Source of the DNA: Chenopodium formosanum
Lineage: Eukaryota > Streptophyta > Magnoliopsida > Caryophyllales > Amaranthaceae
Assembly: GCA_024500155.1 (NCBI GenBank)
Contig: CM044867.1
Location: 12,537,632 to 12,601,631, forward strand
Direction: 5' to 3'
DNA: 64,000 nucleotides
Each line of letters begins with the position of its first letter. Position 1 is the stretch's first letter. The notes beneath the pieces were generated by a model. That model saw nothing but the letters and a program-made list of their open reading frames with translations, had not been told where the DNA came from and did not search any database. The position numbers and the translations under genes are program-made. Below, one piece after another: positions 1-12,395 of the stretch.

Positions 1-2468
1 CGAAGCGTCAATAGTGATTGGAATACCTCCCACTATAGCCTTTACTTGTTGATGAAGGGATGAAGGGACGGCCTTTAGATCATGTAGCCAAGGGCGTCCT
101 AGCAGTAAGTTGAAGGAAGCTTTAATATCGACTACTTGAAACGTAGTGGCATGTTCAATTGCACCTGCAGTTATATTCATGGTGATTGTCCCCAATGCCT
201 GTCGTCGCGAATTGTCATAAGCTCTTATCCCTTGGGTTTTGGGGATAAATCCTCATCTCTTATACCCAGCATCCTGGCGGTTCTAAGAGGGCATACGTTA
301 ATCGCTGAACCGTTATCAACAAGGGTCATAGGGACGTTCATTCTTTTGCATATAACTGTGAGATTTAAAGCCTTGTTGTGTTTGTCACCTTCCGGGGGTA
401 GATCCTTATCTGAAAAAGTGACCAAATTAATTGGACTTGGGAGGTCACTTGTGAGGAAGTTCGCGAGTCCCTCAGGAGTAGTGTCCGAATCTATGCCTAC
501 TTTAGCCAAAGCATCCATAACTGCTATTCTATGTTCTCGAGATGTGGCTAAGAGTTTCCATACATTCATTTCTACTTTAGTCTTCTTTAACTGTTTGACA
601 ACGTCGTTGTCTTCTATAATAGGTATGGGAATTCGCTGAATGGAAGGTATGGGTTGTGTTGAAATGGGTGGTTGGATCCTCCCGGATCTAGTGAGGACAT
701 CTATGGGTGAATCTTCGTCGTCCCAAATGTCACTTACTGGATAAATTGTCGATAGGGGAGTTTCTTCAATGTCTTTGAGATAAACATCCTCATCATCACT
801 GTCCCACACTCCATTTATTGTGGCATCCTGTGGCAATTGAACTAGCTTTCCCTCATCAATGAAGCGTTGAACCAAATCTTTGAATCTAAAACATTGGTCA
901 ATCGTGTGTCCCCCGGATTGGTGATATGCGCAGTAATACTTGTCTGTCCTTTTTAATGTTTCAAAGGGCTTTGGCTCGAGGGGTTTGACTTTTCCACTTT
1001 CAAAGAGCATCTTGAACATGTTGGTGTATGACATCCCAATTGGAGTATATTTCCTAATGCTCTTTTTAGGGGTGTCAATTACTTGGAAAGAGAAGGGTTT
1101 CTTTTTCTTGAGCAATTCGTTTTGCTCTTTTATGGCTTCAAAAGTTTGTGATATAAACTCCTTCAATTCCTCGAGTATTAGTGTTAGTGCCACTACTTCC
1201 TGTTTAGATGCATATTCTTGAATGGGAAGGTCGAGAGCATCTTCGAAGACTTCTTCTTCAATAGTCTCGATAGGTTCTATAAGATTAGAGGGATCCTCTT
1301 GGTTTTCTTCGTCAGAAATGGCTAAGGAATCCGACAGTGGTGCAGTGTTGATGCTTGGCTTTTTACTTGCAGGGGGTAATGGGAGCTTGTTGCTATCAAT
1401 CAAATCTTGAATGGCTTCCTTTAACCTCCAACAATTTTCCGTAGGATGACCTCTACCCTGGTGATATTTGCAATGTGCATTTGGGTTCCAGTTAGCGGTT
1501 CTCCTTTCGACGGGTGGATCTCCAAATGGTCCAATGGGAGTTATGAGACCTTTTGCATGTAGGCGATCGAACGCGGTGTCATAACTCATACCGATAGGAG
1601 TATAGTTCTTCCTAAACGGTTTCTTTTGCCCTTGACTGTTGTTCATGGCTAGTACTTCATTAAGGGGAAAAGTATTGACATTATTTGAGTGGGTAGATTT
1701 GGACGAAGAAGGATTGTCGTTCTTCTTGTTTTTCCAGCCACTACTTGTGCTACTATTAGCAAGCTTTTGTTTGGTGAGGTCGTCCTCAATGTTAATCCCA
1801 ATGTCATATACTGCTTTAAACGTGTTTAGGTTGTTTTGGTATTTTAAGTGTTTGGAATACTTTTCTTGGAGGTTCTTGATGAACATCCTAACGGATTCCT
1901 TCTCACTAGGTACTTCAATCATTTTTGCAGTGGTTTCCCTCCATTTATTGAAGAAGGAGGTGAAACCCTCATTTTCTTTCTGTTTCAGCATTTCTAATTC
2001 TCTGTGATCGGTCTCAACTTGTATGTTGCATTTATATCTTTCAATGAAAGCGGTCACAATAGATTCCCAACTAGAGGTCTTTTCTTTATCAAGCGAAAAG
2101 TACCACTGTTGGCATACAGCTTCTAAAGACAATGAGAATACAGAATGGAAAGCTTTCCTATCTATTCCCTTAATACCCATTACAGTTTCAAAAGCCCTTA
2201 AATGAAAATAAGGATTGTCCATAGCCTTGAACTTAGGGATGTCGTTGGGATTGAATTTTTGTGGAAGGAGATCCTTATCCACCGAGACCCCTTGAGAGCT
2301 GATCTCTTGAAATCTGAAGTCATTAGATAGCTTGCCCAAACTTTCCTGGATTAGGTCCATTTGTTTCTGTTTCTCAGGGTTGTTGATTTGCAGTGATAGG
2401 TTTTGCAGCATCTCAGCCAAGTTGGCTACCTGTCCCCTAACTTCATTAAGTTCTTCTTGACTAGCCAT
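1..2468 (-). pseudogene. Gypsy gag-protease polyprotein, frameshifted, partial
   Basis: One frame is open from the ATG at 2468 to a stop near 222 (747 codons). It shows an N-terminal heptad-rich stretch (residues 1-50), a retrotransposon gag domain (about 80-230; motif AFIERYKCNI), two zinc-knuckle-like C-x2-H-x4-H-x4-C motifs (about 330 and 511), and the start of an aspartic protease with active-site-like LVDNGSAINV (about 720). The protease continues in another frame from 222 to 1, where FNLLLGRPWLH is typical of plant gypsy proteases. One base appears to be lost in the CCCCAAAACCCAAGGG tract near 225-240. The copy is therefore probably dead, but otherwise well preserved. The pol remainder is off-window. 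Confidence 0.85.
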
Positions 2469-4123
2469 TGCCTTCTTAGCCTTTCTTTTTCTACCGATTG
2501 GTTTGTCGAAAAGTAAGACTTGAACGAAAGTGTTGTCTTTGATTAGACGCCCTTCCTTTCTTGACCACGCGCTGTAATTTAAACCATATTTGTTTTAATA
2601 TTTGACTCTAATTGACTTGACTTTATGTTTTAAAAAAAAATGATGGGGTACATATTATGTATATATTATATATATATTAAGGGAAATTGTATTGGAGGAT
2701 TAATATCCGACTTACCCCCCCCCCCCCCCCAAAAAAAAAATGACGGAAAACACGCATTCAAGACTCTCTAATCATGGTTATAATGTGACAATCATGTTAT
2801 GTGTGTGCTTTATGTGACTGTGAGTGACATGCATTGACTAACAGTGTGCGACTATGAGACTTTAATATGCCTAAATTCAATTAAAAGCTTGAACATGGTT
2901 TGAATGACCAACAAATTGATTAATTCGATTAACAGATTTATTAATCCGACTCAAAGTGATGACTTGGGTAAGAAAACTGGACTGTCGCCAAAGCAACAGA
3001 ACTGTCGCCGATGTCTAAAGCCTGTCGCCAGACGACAAAATTGTCGCCAGGCGACAGACACTAGACTGCAGCGCCACAGTCCAAACTCCTGCGCCATTGC
3101 TGGAACATTAATCTGGACTGTTTCCAGTAATTTTACTCTAAGTGGACATGCCTAAAGTCGTACTAAGTCGAATTGATTAATTTATTAGTCTTTAATTAGT
3201 CCAAGATTAATTAATTAATTAGTTAAACAAAGTCCTTTTAGTCATTAGTTCATTTATTAGTCTTGAAAACAAGTCAAACAAACGGTTAGCACACATATAA
3301 TATATTCAAGCAAGAGGTACACATAGTTCACATAGTCACAAGATGAGTTTGCAACCTAACCATGGCTCTAGTTCTCTAAAGTTCGAGGATATGGGTTAAG
3401 TCATAAGAAGGTCCATGGTTAAGAATCCACATGCATTGCACACAAGCCTGCCAAGAGGGTTGGAGCGAATGGACAAGATTCCGCGAGCGCGGTAGGAGAC
3501 CGGACTCGACGCCATGGTTGGATAGGTTCCAAGACATACACGTCCCCAAATCTGAGCGGTGCACAAAATAGTGGGATACTCCATTGGGCAGGCGAAGCAA
3601 GGAACCCCCAGAGGGTTATATCCATATGTAGAACACATATGGGTTTCAGAAAAGTGAGAAAATGATTCAATCAATAAGCAAAATCGAGCCAATAACACTA
3701 GCAAAGGTCAAAGCAAGAAGACAGAACCCTGGCTCAGTATTGGAAGAACTTGGCACCAGACAACAGGGACTGTCGCCGCAAAAAAGCCTCTGTCGCCAGG
3801 AAACAGAAACTTTTTACGGGCGACAAGCCCTGCTTTCTAGACGCTAGTTCCTACATGCCTCGGCAAGTTCCTATGTTCTTCGAATTTTCCAGTTTTCGTA
3901 TTACCTTTTCGATTCTAGTCATGAAAGATATTTCCCAAATTTCCTACGTGTAAAATTCCTATGGATTGACTCATGGGGTGCTCCCATGAGGACCTTTTAA
4001 TGCATATGACAATAATGTTAATCAAATCACGCACATGAAATACTTAGAATTTTTCGAGTCTCATCCGCTCATTCTAAATAATTGCGAAAATTTAATAAAT
4101 TTCAGGAATATTATTAGAAATCC
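2469..4123 (-). other. Leader of the gypsy element (no gene)
   Basis: This 1.65-kb stretch lies between PBS and gag ATG. It holds a poly-C/poly-A run at 2707-2740 and degenerate copies of a CTGTCGCC...CGACAG palindromic motif at 2983-3060 and 3772-3830, the same motif that is arrayed in the LTR. I see no credible coding sequence; short open frames here lack any family signature. Confidence 0.6.
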
Positions 4124-4141
4124 TCCCCAGTGGAGTCGCCA
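4124..4141 (-). other. Primer binding site of the gypsy element
   Basis: On the minus strand, TGGCGACTCCACTGGGGA begins five bases after the LTR's terminal CA. Plant Tat/Ogre-type gypsy elements use this kind of PBS, primed by the 3' end of a cellular tRNA. It fixes both the element's orientation and the LTR border. Confidence 0.8.
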
Positions 4142-4146
4142 AAAAC

Positions 4147-6040
4147 TGTAGGGAATATTTCAAGCATTATGATAACCCCAAACTTGAACCCCACTGTGAT
4201 CATACACTAAAGTACGGTGGCGTTCCAAAGGGAAAGACAAAGAGCTAAAACGAGTCGCCAACAAGTTTTAAGGAACTTGTACCCAAAAGACAATCCAAAG
4301 GACCGTCAACTACTCCATAAGGTCTTGAACCAAACAGGGTCCGGGGATGAGGGTACGAATCCAATCTACAAAAGAAAGGACCCGCCCTATAAAATAGGCC
4401 TCTACTTTGTTCTGCTCGTATTCATGCGCGCTTTTCGAATAACATACAAACATTATATTAATCCTAACCTGTTTATCTATGTTGGTTGAAATTAATGCAC
4501 AAATAAGACTATTATTGGCGATCACTTGTATTAAAATCACATTAGCCTAAACCAAATTATTAATTATCTTATTAAGCGTGATTTCAAGTACAAATTCCCT
4601 TTAAACCTGCATAAAAGGCATGATCAAGCAATAACAATAATATATATCAAGCAACATAAATAATAAAGAATAATAATGATAATAACATGATAAGGCATAA
4701 TAAAGCTTAATAATAATAGCAAGACCCTAGGCATGATACTAACAAGATTAATAACAAATCCTAGCATGTCACTAAGCAATAAAGATCAAAGCTTTAAACC
4801 TAACATGGTACTAACATGATATTAGAAAGAATAAAGGCACCCTAACATGATACTAGAAAGCATAAAAAACATCCTAACATGATACTAGGAATTAAACAAT
4901 AATCATCATGCAATCTACATTGTGAAAGAAATAGAGAGTAAGCTAATCTACTTACTTTGAAGCCTCGTACCTCTTTCTAATAACAAAATACACAAGTTAG
5001 TAAACTTCAATGAAAATAAATAAAGAATAATTAAAGAATTAAATTGAAATCAAATTAAACAAAGTTTAGACTAGATTTGGACCAAACCCTCAGAAAATAT
5101 TAACCTTGCACGTCTAGGGCGAAGGCAACTTCGAACTTGGCTAGATGACTCTAAGTCTAATGTATGCGGAATATTGTAAAACTAGAAAAGAGAGAATGAA
5201 AGCATAAAGTTGATAATAAGAGAGAAGAATAAGAATTGATGATCCTGAAAAAAGGAATACGGACACTATTTATAATGAAAATAATCCGGAAAAACACGGA
5301 ATTTGATAAGGAATAAAACTCCACGCTGTCGCCAGGACTGGACTCTGTCGCGACGCGACAGTGTCTGTCGCGAGGCGACAGGGTTTGTCGCGCGGCGACA
5401 GAGTCTGTCGCGTGGCGACAGACTTGTCGTCTGGCGACAGCCTGTATAAGCGCGTTTTTATCTTTTTACAGAATCCGATCTTTAATCAACTTGATCTACG
5501 GAATCCGTACAAAAGATGAAATACGGTTTTTAGGATAATAAAATAATACTTTTATTCCAAATAAAAATCCTTTAAGATAATTAATTATTAATCCTATCAA
5601 CATTAGAATTAAAAAGAACTTTCTAGAAACTTCTAGAAAACTATGATTAATCCTAATAGCTTTAGGAATGATAATTAACTTTGGGCCCTCCTCTAGATCA
5701 TTGGGCCGTATTAAAACAAAACTCCGGGCCCAGTTTAGTATTTTGGCCATAACTTCCTCAATATTCATCGGAATTGGGCTTATAATATATCGTTGGAAAG
5801 GTCTTTTCAAGCCCCATCCAACTACACTATTATTGGACCTTAATCATGGACCAAAATAAACTAAAATGGACGTTTTCAAATAAATAAAGTCATTTTCAAA
5901 AACAGAGAGGAAAGAAATTAATTAAAACTAAACCGCGACACTTGACTTTCGAATCACTTTCACCTAATTCGATTATATTTCGACGTACAAGGCATTCATC
6001 ACTGGGTTTGGTTTTGGGGAGACACAAATGGGTGTATACA
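4147..6040 (-). repeat. 5' LTR of the gypsy element (LTR A)
   Basis: The 1894-bp LTR runs TGTATACACCC...TTCCCTACA on the minus strand. A TATA box (TATAAATA, minus, 5267-5274) marks the likely start of transcription. Five 17-bp imperfect palindromes at a 19-20 bp step lie 70-170 bp upstream of it. Its first 450 bp and its 3' region resemble the solo LTRs at 10751-12395 and 27948-32078, for example the shared TGTCTCCCCAAAACCAAACC block near the 5' end. The three are thus related LTR families. Confidence 0.85.
5345..5440. repeat. Array of five 17-bp GC-rich palindromes in the LTR promoter
   Basis: Units start at 5345, 5365, 5385, 5405 and 5424. Each is a CTGTCGCG/GGCGACAG-type near-palindrome, such as CTGTCGCGAGGCGACAG, separated by 2-3 bases. 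They lie upstream of the LTR TATA box in an otherwise AT-rich LTR. The length is too regular and the position too specific for chance GC content. Confidence 0.85.
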
Positions 6041-8098
6041 ACCATGTAGGTTGTTGTTAGAGGGTTGGATGGGTTTTTGGTGGGTGTGGCGGTTTCTTAG
6101 CTGGTTTTGGGTTCGAATTGGGGTGGGACGTGGTTCCAGGATCGCGTTAGGAGTTTTCATGGGTTTGGTTTCCGGTGGGTTGGTTTTCGTGGGTTTGGTC
6201 TTCGGTGGGTTGGTTTCGTGGGTTTAATTTCTGATGGCCATGTTTTCGTAAAGGTGGGTTGGTGTTCAACTATTTGTAGAGGTCGTGGAATCTGGGTTTT
6301 AGTGGGTGGTCGTGGATCTGGGTTTTAGTGGGTGGTCGTGGTGGTGGTGGTTTCGTCGGTGGTTCTGGTTGATTGGGTGGTGTTTTTTCCCCCCCTTTTT
6401 TTTAAAGGATTTGGATTGATTAATAATTAATGACATACCCTTAATTTTTGTTAAGCACCATTAAGAAATTATGCATTGGAGTCCGTGTTAAGTCTCAAAG
6501 TTGCACATGACCATTAACAGAGGTAGTAAAACATTGAAAAGCATATTTTCAAGATAAACAACAATTGTAAATTTAGTTTTCCTTTGTTTGGTTTTTATAA
6601 AGGTAATAAATATTAAAAAAATAGAATTGGAAAGGAGAGGATGGATAGAGGAAAGTAAAAATGAGGTAAGGAGGGAGGAAAATGTGAGAAAATACAAGTT
6701 TCTCAATCTTAGAAACATTTCACACTTTAAGGGGGTAAATTTGTCATTTTAGCCGATACGTTAGAGTACATATTGTAATTTTGTTTAAGAAATTAATAAA
6801 TTCAAGTAAAATTAGAACTTTAATGGAGAATGATAACATTAGCAGAGAAATTAATTATTCGATGGAAATTTGGAGATGGCAAAGGACTTCAATGGAGGAG
6901 AACAAAATCTTTATCCTTTAGGGTTCACCATACCTTTTATATCTCCAATTTTTCTTCCAGTTTAAATTTAACTATATTTGGGTAGAAATGGTAGTTCATG
7001 TGAATAATTTTCAGCAGCTTCGATGGAGGAGGAGGAAGAAGGATGAAGAGGCATGTCCGCATGTGGGTCGTGGGAAGTGGAGGAAGAAGGACGAAGATGG
7101 AGGTGGGTCGTGGCCTAGTGGGTGGGGACTAAAGGAAGAAGAGTGAGGTGGGTCGTGGAAATTGAAGTTTATTGTTTAGTATTTTCACGAGCTTAACGCT
7201 TAGGAGCCATATGATAATTTCAAATAAGTGAAGTAAGATGGATTTAGTCTAGTGTTCTCCCACCGTGGTCGCCAAAAAACTTGTTGAGGTCAACATTGTT
7301 CTTTACCAATAAGTCAAATACCTTATCATCTTATTCTAGAGTATTAAGGGGTTTCCTCTATTGTCACGGTCTCAAAGTGATAACCTCGCTAACGTAACAC
7401 AACAAAAAGGTGACGAAGATATCCTTGAAGAAGTTTAGAAGACAATCATATAACAAAAGATGCGCACCCTTTCCATCAGGTAAAAGATAAAGTCAGGGTT
7501 ATAATTGTTAAAGGAGAAGAAAGATTACATTCATTTCCATATAATTGGAACAACAGGCGATTATCAATATATGCTAAGTAAATTAAACTATCGCTTGGCT
7601 ACTAAGTCAAGGGAAAACTAAGAAAGCGATAAAGAAAGCTTAAAAGATAATAAAATGTTTTTGATGCTAGTTGAGCACTAATGTCTATTCTCTGAAGTTC
7701 TTTTTCTGTTTATAGTCAAAACATCCCTTGAAAGTCTCTCCATGATTTCCTTGTAACTGCTAGTCCGTTGATAATCCTTGGCGTCAATTATTCTATTTGA
7801 ATGAATCTCTAACTGTTTAAAGGTAGTTTCACCTTGATTTTGGGCCTCCTTCACTAGGCCCAATATTTATATTCAACTTTCATTCAACATTATGCTTGAC
7901 TTATCATTTAACCATCCAATATTTTATGTCAAGTATCTCAATTATGGTCAACTCGTTGGTCAAACTCCTCTAAATATATCAAGGTCAATGTAAGTCAATG
8001 AAATTAAATTTTGGGCATAGCAGTTTATCAATAGGAATTCTGTCAAGCATACATTGTAATAATTTTAACAAAACAAAAAAAGAAAAATAAAAAAATTG
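6041..8098. other. Intergenic, no gene; G/T-rich tandem repeats
   Basis: No coding sequence is supported. At 6100-6360 there are imperfect tandem repeats of a GGGTTTGGT...GGTGGGTTGG type and two copies of a unit containing GGTCGTGGATCTGGGTTTTAGTG. At 7020-7165 a GGTGGGTCGTGG motif recurs in purine-rich sequence. The remainder is AT-rich, with decayed open frames lacking family motifs. Confidence 0.55.
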
Positions 8099-8103
8099 AA
8101 TCT

Positions 8104-8381
8104 TGTTATGAAGTAACTTGTGTGAATGCCACACAATTATTGGTCTTTTGGTCATCACCATTAAATGTATAGGCAATAATTTCCAAACTTAGTAACTTGT
8201 GTATGAGTTATGTATAGCTAGTAGTAGTAGCATGTTTAATTTCTACTATAAATACACGGTGAAATGCATTTGCAAATTCACCCATTTTCTCATCTGTAGT
8301 GCGATAATATTACAGATAGTAAAATATTTCCTTTGCTCTCTCTCTCTTTCTATATATATATATATAAATCATAACACGTTA
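8104..8381 (+). repeat. 5' LTR of copia 1
   Basis: It begins TGTTATGAAGTAACTTGTGT and ends near CATAACA, followed by the primer-site-like CGTTATCAGCACC. It matches 20488-20748 nearly base for base, apart from a few substitutions and small indels. A CTATAAATAC TATA box lies around 8246-8255. Confidence 0.9.
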
Positions 8382-9652
8382 TCAGCACCATCTTCAATCA
8401 GGTATACTTATACCGATTATCCAATTTTAAAAAGATTTCAATTTCTTTCACAAAATATATTTTAAGGAGTATGCTCTATAGTTGCCCATACGGGATTCTC
8501 TATACCAGAAACTCACAATATATTTCTCCACAAAATTACTCTACATAGTTAGCCATATTGATAAAATAAGGATATTAATACATACTATATTTATGATATT
8601 TAGTTTGGTTACTCTCATGCGTGGTTATAGAAAGTAACATATAATTACTTTTACATGTGGAAATATTTGTTGCATGTATGTTAATAGAGTAGATTTTCAT
8701 GGTCACACGTTTCATGTTCATACTTACATACTTGTGCATAACTACTAAAATGAAAAAAATGATGCAGCCTTTATATTTATTTAATTTTGGATTACACACT
8801 TTTTATGTTTCTTTCAGTTTTCGAACCCTTGACCACTTGAATAGATTAGGGTTCTCGGACCACTACGGCTTGTATCCCAGTGTGATTCTTATTTGCGTTT
8901 AAAAATATTAATACCAATTTTATTAGTCTATTAGAATGTTGTGTGATATTTCACAGTTATGTAAAACTGAAATTGATAATTCACCCCCTATAAAGGCGGA
9001 TTACACCCCCCTTATTTCACCATACAATTCTTATCCCCTCCTCACTTATATCCAAATTATTTCCTCTTCCTCTTCCTCCATTCACTCCGGCCACGCACCA
9101 TGTTCCCCATTGACAACCGACAACCACCACACCCCTTTACCTTTGAAGAAGATTTAAGGAAATTAAAGCTATACTTAGTTTTAATTATGACCCTAGTAGT
9201 TTTATTAATGGAAATGATGATTTTCATTATTTTACATAAGTAGCGCTCGGTATTTCGACAAAGGGAATTAAATGCATGTAATCTCCGTAGTACTTCAAGT
9301 TTTTTTTTGTCTTCTAGGTAGATTATAAGCGCATTTTGTTATGATAAATGTTCATTTTGTCTTATCATTAATGATGTTATTAATATTATTATTGTTATTA
9401 TTATTATTATTATTGTCGTTATTGTTTGTCGGTGAGGTAGTAATAGTAGTAGTATTTATTGTTATACTATCTTTATTGTTATTATCGTTATTGTTGTTTA
9501 ACTAACGTAATTATCATGCTTTATTATGTAAATCATAATAATAACACAAGGGGGAGAAGCAAAATATGTTTTAAATGGCTTATTATTATGATTTGATTAT
9601 TTTAATTATCACTTGCTTAATAATAATAATTATCTATTTAATTGTAGTTAAA
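8382..9652 (+). other. Leader of copia 1, no gene
   Basis: This region lies between the 5' LTR and gag. It includes an ATT/TTG microsatellite around 9373-9420 and a second ATT/AGT-rich stretch to 9510. It is unusually long for a copia leader, so it may hold an unrecognised older insertion. I found no TSD to prove that. Confidence 0.5.
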
Positions 9653-10735
9653 ATGGGAGACTTGATGAAAAGACAATTTGACGTATTAGACTTGTCCGGA
9701 CATAATTAATTTGAATGGATAGTTGATGCCCAAATGAATTAAAAGGCTTAGGGATTGGAATATACAATCAAAGAAATTACCATCCCAGGAAACGAAAAAG
9801 ATGCCCCTGCTCAAGTTAAAATTCAAGAGAAAGCAAAAGCTATAGTTCTCTAAAGGCATCATTTACATAACAGTTTAAAAACTGAGTATTTAATGGTAGA
9901 AAATCCCAAAGAACTATGGGATAGCCTGAAAGGAAGATATGACCACCACAAAGGGGTACTCCTTCCTTCAGCACAGTTTGAGTGGACAAACCTAAGATTT
10001 CAGGACTTTATATCTGCTAGTGATTAAAATTCATCACTATATATAAAATTGTATCAATATTGAGATATTGTGATCAACCAGCCATTGAAGTGCAAATGGT
10101 AAAGAAAACACTCTCTACATTCCATTCTAACAACATTGTATTGCAATAGCATTACCGTGAAAGAGATTTTGCAAAATATTCAGAGCTTATCTCTACATTG
10201 TTGGTTGCTGGAAAGAATAATGATCTTCTGTTGAAGAATCACAACCTAAGACAAACTGGATCTCAAGCATTCAATGAAACAAATGCTGTAGAAAGCTCAA
10301 ATCCACCCGAGAGAAATGTTGCTCATAGAGGTGGACGTGGAAAATATAATAACCGTGGCATAGGTCGTGGAAATTTCGCGGACGTGGCATTGGACGTGGA
10401 CGTGGTCATGGCCGTGGTAGAGGCCATTTCCCCCCTAGAAACAACACTCAAAGGTAGCATCAACAAGGAAACAAAAATCAAGCCACCACAAAAGGAAAAG
10501 ACACATGTTATAGGTGTGGCATGATAGGACATTGGAGACGTACTTGTCGTACGGCCAAACACTTGGTAGAACTTTACCAGGCTTCCATTAAAGGGAAAGA
10601 AAAACATGTCCAAGCAAATTATATTAATGAAGAAAATGTCCCTGGAACTAGCCTTGATGTGTCTGATTTCCTCATAGACAATGGTGAAGCTGGTGGTGAA
10701 TTTATCTTTGGAGAGAATAATCATGTTTAGATAAT
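9653..10735 (+). pseudogene. Copia 1 gag, decayed
   Basis: The ATG at 9653 opens a gag-like frame, and stops interrupt it within about 20 codons and repeatedly after. The tract around 9900-9990 encodes the conserved copia gag phrase (PKELWDSLKGRYDH). The CCHC zinc knuckle CYRCGMIGHWRRTC is at about 10508-10549, straddling a frame change. After it comes the acidic gag C-terminus. In the intact family gag packages element RNA. Here it is non-functional. Confidence 0.85.
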
Positions 10736-10750
10736 TCATCAATTACTATG

Positions 10751-12395
10751 TGTGGGCGTCGTTTGAAGTGCGCCTACGTTAAAGCATGTTGTGAATATGC
10801 TTGGCAATCATAGGAAGTGGGAATTGACATACGATTAGGGACAACGATTAGGGACAAAGCAAAGTAGGGAGCCGCCAACAAGTTTTTAAGGAACTTGTAA
10901 GCTGTTTAAAAAATCATTTAAGGAAACCACGATTAAGGGGCAACGAAGGCAACAACGATTGACCCATGAAGGTTACACCCCATTCATAATCCATGAGATT
11001 ACTAACTCCATATGGTTCGAAACCACGAAAGGAGGATCGGGGATGATGGTACTAAGTGAGTCATGGAGTCACATTCGCCCGTATTGGCCTCTACTCGATT
11101 CTCATAGTGAAAAGCATTCCTATGATCTCAAAGGCATACAAACAAAATATTTAATTCGCTCCAAACTATTATTATGCTAAATTGGTTGAATATTAATGCA
11201 CACATTGTTCTAAAATATTTGTGACCACTTGATTAAATAACAAGATTAAATGAACCTAAACCGGTTGTCCAAATTATCTTATTAAGCGTTATATTCAATT
11301 ACATATTCCCTTTAAACATGCAATATAGTGATCATAATAAATATAATAATAAACAATAATATTGGAAGCAATATAGCAATAATCCAACATTATAGAATCG
11401 CTAAAAATAATAGAAATAAAAGGAACATGATTCCTTACTTTGATTTGTTTTCTTGCTACTATAAAAACAATAAACGCGTTAGTAACTTCAAGGAAAATTA
11501 GTAAAACAATAATTAAAATGAAATTAAATTAAGTTAATTGGAATTGATTTGGGGCCAAACCCTCAAACAGTTCTATCTTTCACACCGTGGTTGAAGGACA
11601 GAACCTCGGGGTAAAGTACGAACTCTTGGGAGTGCTTAAGGAAGGTATTTTGAGGGAATAGGGTAGGCTAGTGTTTAGGCTAGAGCATAGAAGAGAGAAT
11701 GAGAGAGTTGATTGATGCCCTGTACATCAGAAATGAGGGGGTATTTATAGAAAAAATGTGCTGAGGGAACACACGGAACCCTAAAAAGATAAAAACCATA
11801 AAAAAATGCACCGCGACATGGTAGAGGGCACCGTGTCACGGGGAGTACCACCGTCAGACGGGACAAGTTACCGTGTAACGGTGGACAGCTGTGTGACACG
11901 GGAAATATTTAGGGTACGGGGGAAGAAACGCGTGAAGGGATTACGCGGAAAGAACACAGGATTGCCCCGTGTCACAGCAGGGGCACCGGGTTGCGGGGAA
12001 TCCCACCGTCAGACGGGGTTCAATCCCGTGACACGGTGGAATGCTCCCGTGATGCGGGATCTTGTAAGCCACTTTTCCGTCTAAATACATTTCTAACCCT
12101 AATTTTGTTCAGCATTTTTAGTGCCGATTGATAATTTCGGGCCATTTCTGATTTATTATTATTAATTGGGCTAAAATAATAAATGAAATAAATAAAATAA
12201 AAAGGTTTGAGATAAAATTAAAAATGAACTATGCTTTGACTAAACATCAAGACTGATCCATGGATTATGTTATGAACTGAATTCGATTGAACATGAATTT
12301 TAAGCACTCCCTGGATTAAATACTCTGCCCGACTGGCGGTGAAAGGTTGTTCATCATCGGGTTTGGTTTTGGGGAGACATTTTTAGATGTCTACA
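10751..12395 (-). mobile_element. Gypsy solo LTR B inserted in copia 1
   Basis: The 1645-bp sequence begins TGTAGACATCT on the minus strand and ends CGCCCACA. The 5-bp direct repeat CTATG sits at 10746-10750 and 12396-12400. No internal domain or PBS follows, so it is a solo LTR left by LTR-LTR recombination. It is the same family as 27948-32078 (shared block around AGCCGCCAACAAGTTTTTAA) and related to 4147-6040. The minus-strand TATA box is at 11742-11749. Confidence 0.92.
11811..12060. repeat. GC-rich palindrome cluster in solo LTR B
   Basis: Short imperfect palindromes recur in GC-rich sequence, for example CACCGTGTCACGG, ACCGTCAGACGGG, TACCGTGTAACGGT and CCCGTGACACGG. They begin about 60 bp upstream of the LTR's TATA box. 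The sequence differs from the CTGTCGCG motif of LTR A, but the placement is the same. Confidence 0.75.

Larger units (their letters stand above)
1..6040 (-). mobile_element. Ty3/gypsy LTR retrotransposon, 5' half, cut by window edge
   Basis: Read on the minus strand, the order is 5' LTR (6040-4147), primer binding site (4141-4124), a 1.65-kb leader, then gag and the start of pol running off the left edge. The LTR ends are TGTATACA and CCCTACA. The PBS reads TGGCGACTCCACTGGGGA, the type I associate with the plant Tat/Ogre side of Ty3/gypsy. The 3' LTR lies outside the window, so completeness and the TSD cannot be tested. The coding part carries a frameshift (see gag-pol entry). Lineage assignment is inference from PBS and gag layout. 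Confidence 0.88.

Noticed and set aside
2707..2740. Poly-C/poly-A run as a retroposon tail
   Set aside because: No TSD or retroposon body could be tied to it. It lies in the gypsy leader and may be a homopolymer artefact.
5345..5440. CRISPR-like array of short palindromic repeats
   Set aside because: Spacers are only 2-3 bases, the array lies in a plant LTR and no cas genes exist. It is a promoter minisatellite.
7678..8176. Two 61-63 codon minus-strand ORFs
   Set aside because: No domain or conserved motif; the second runs into the copia 1 LTR, so it is chance.
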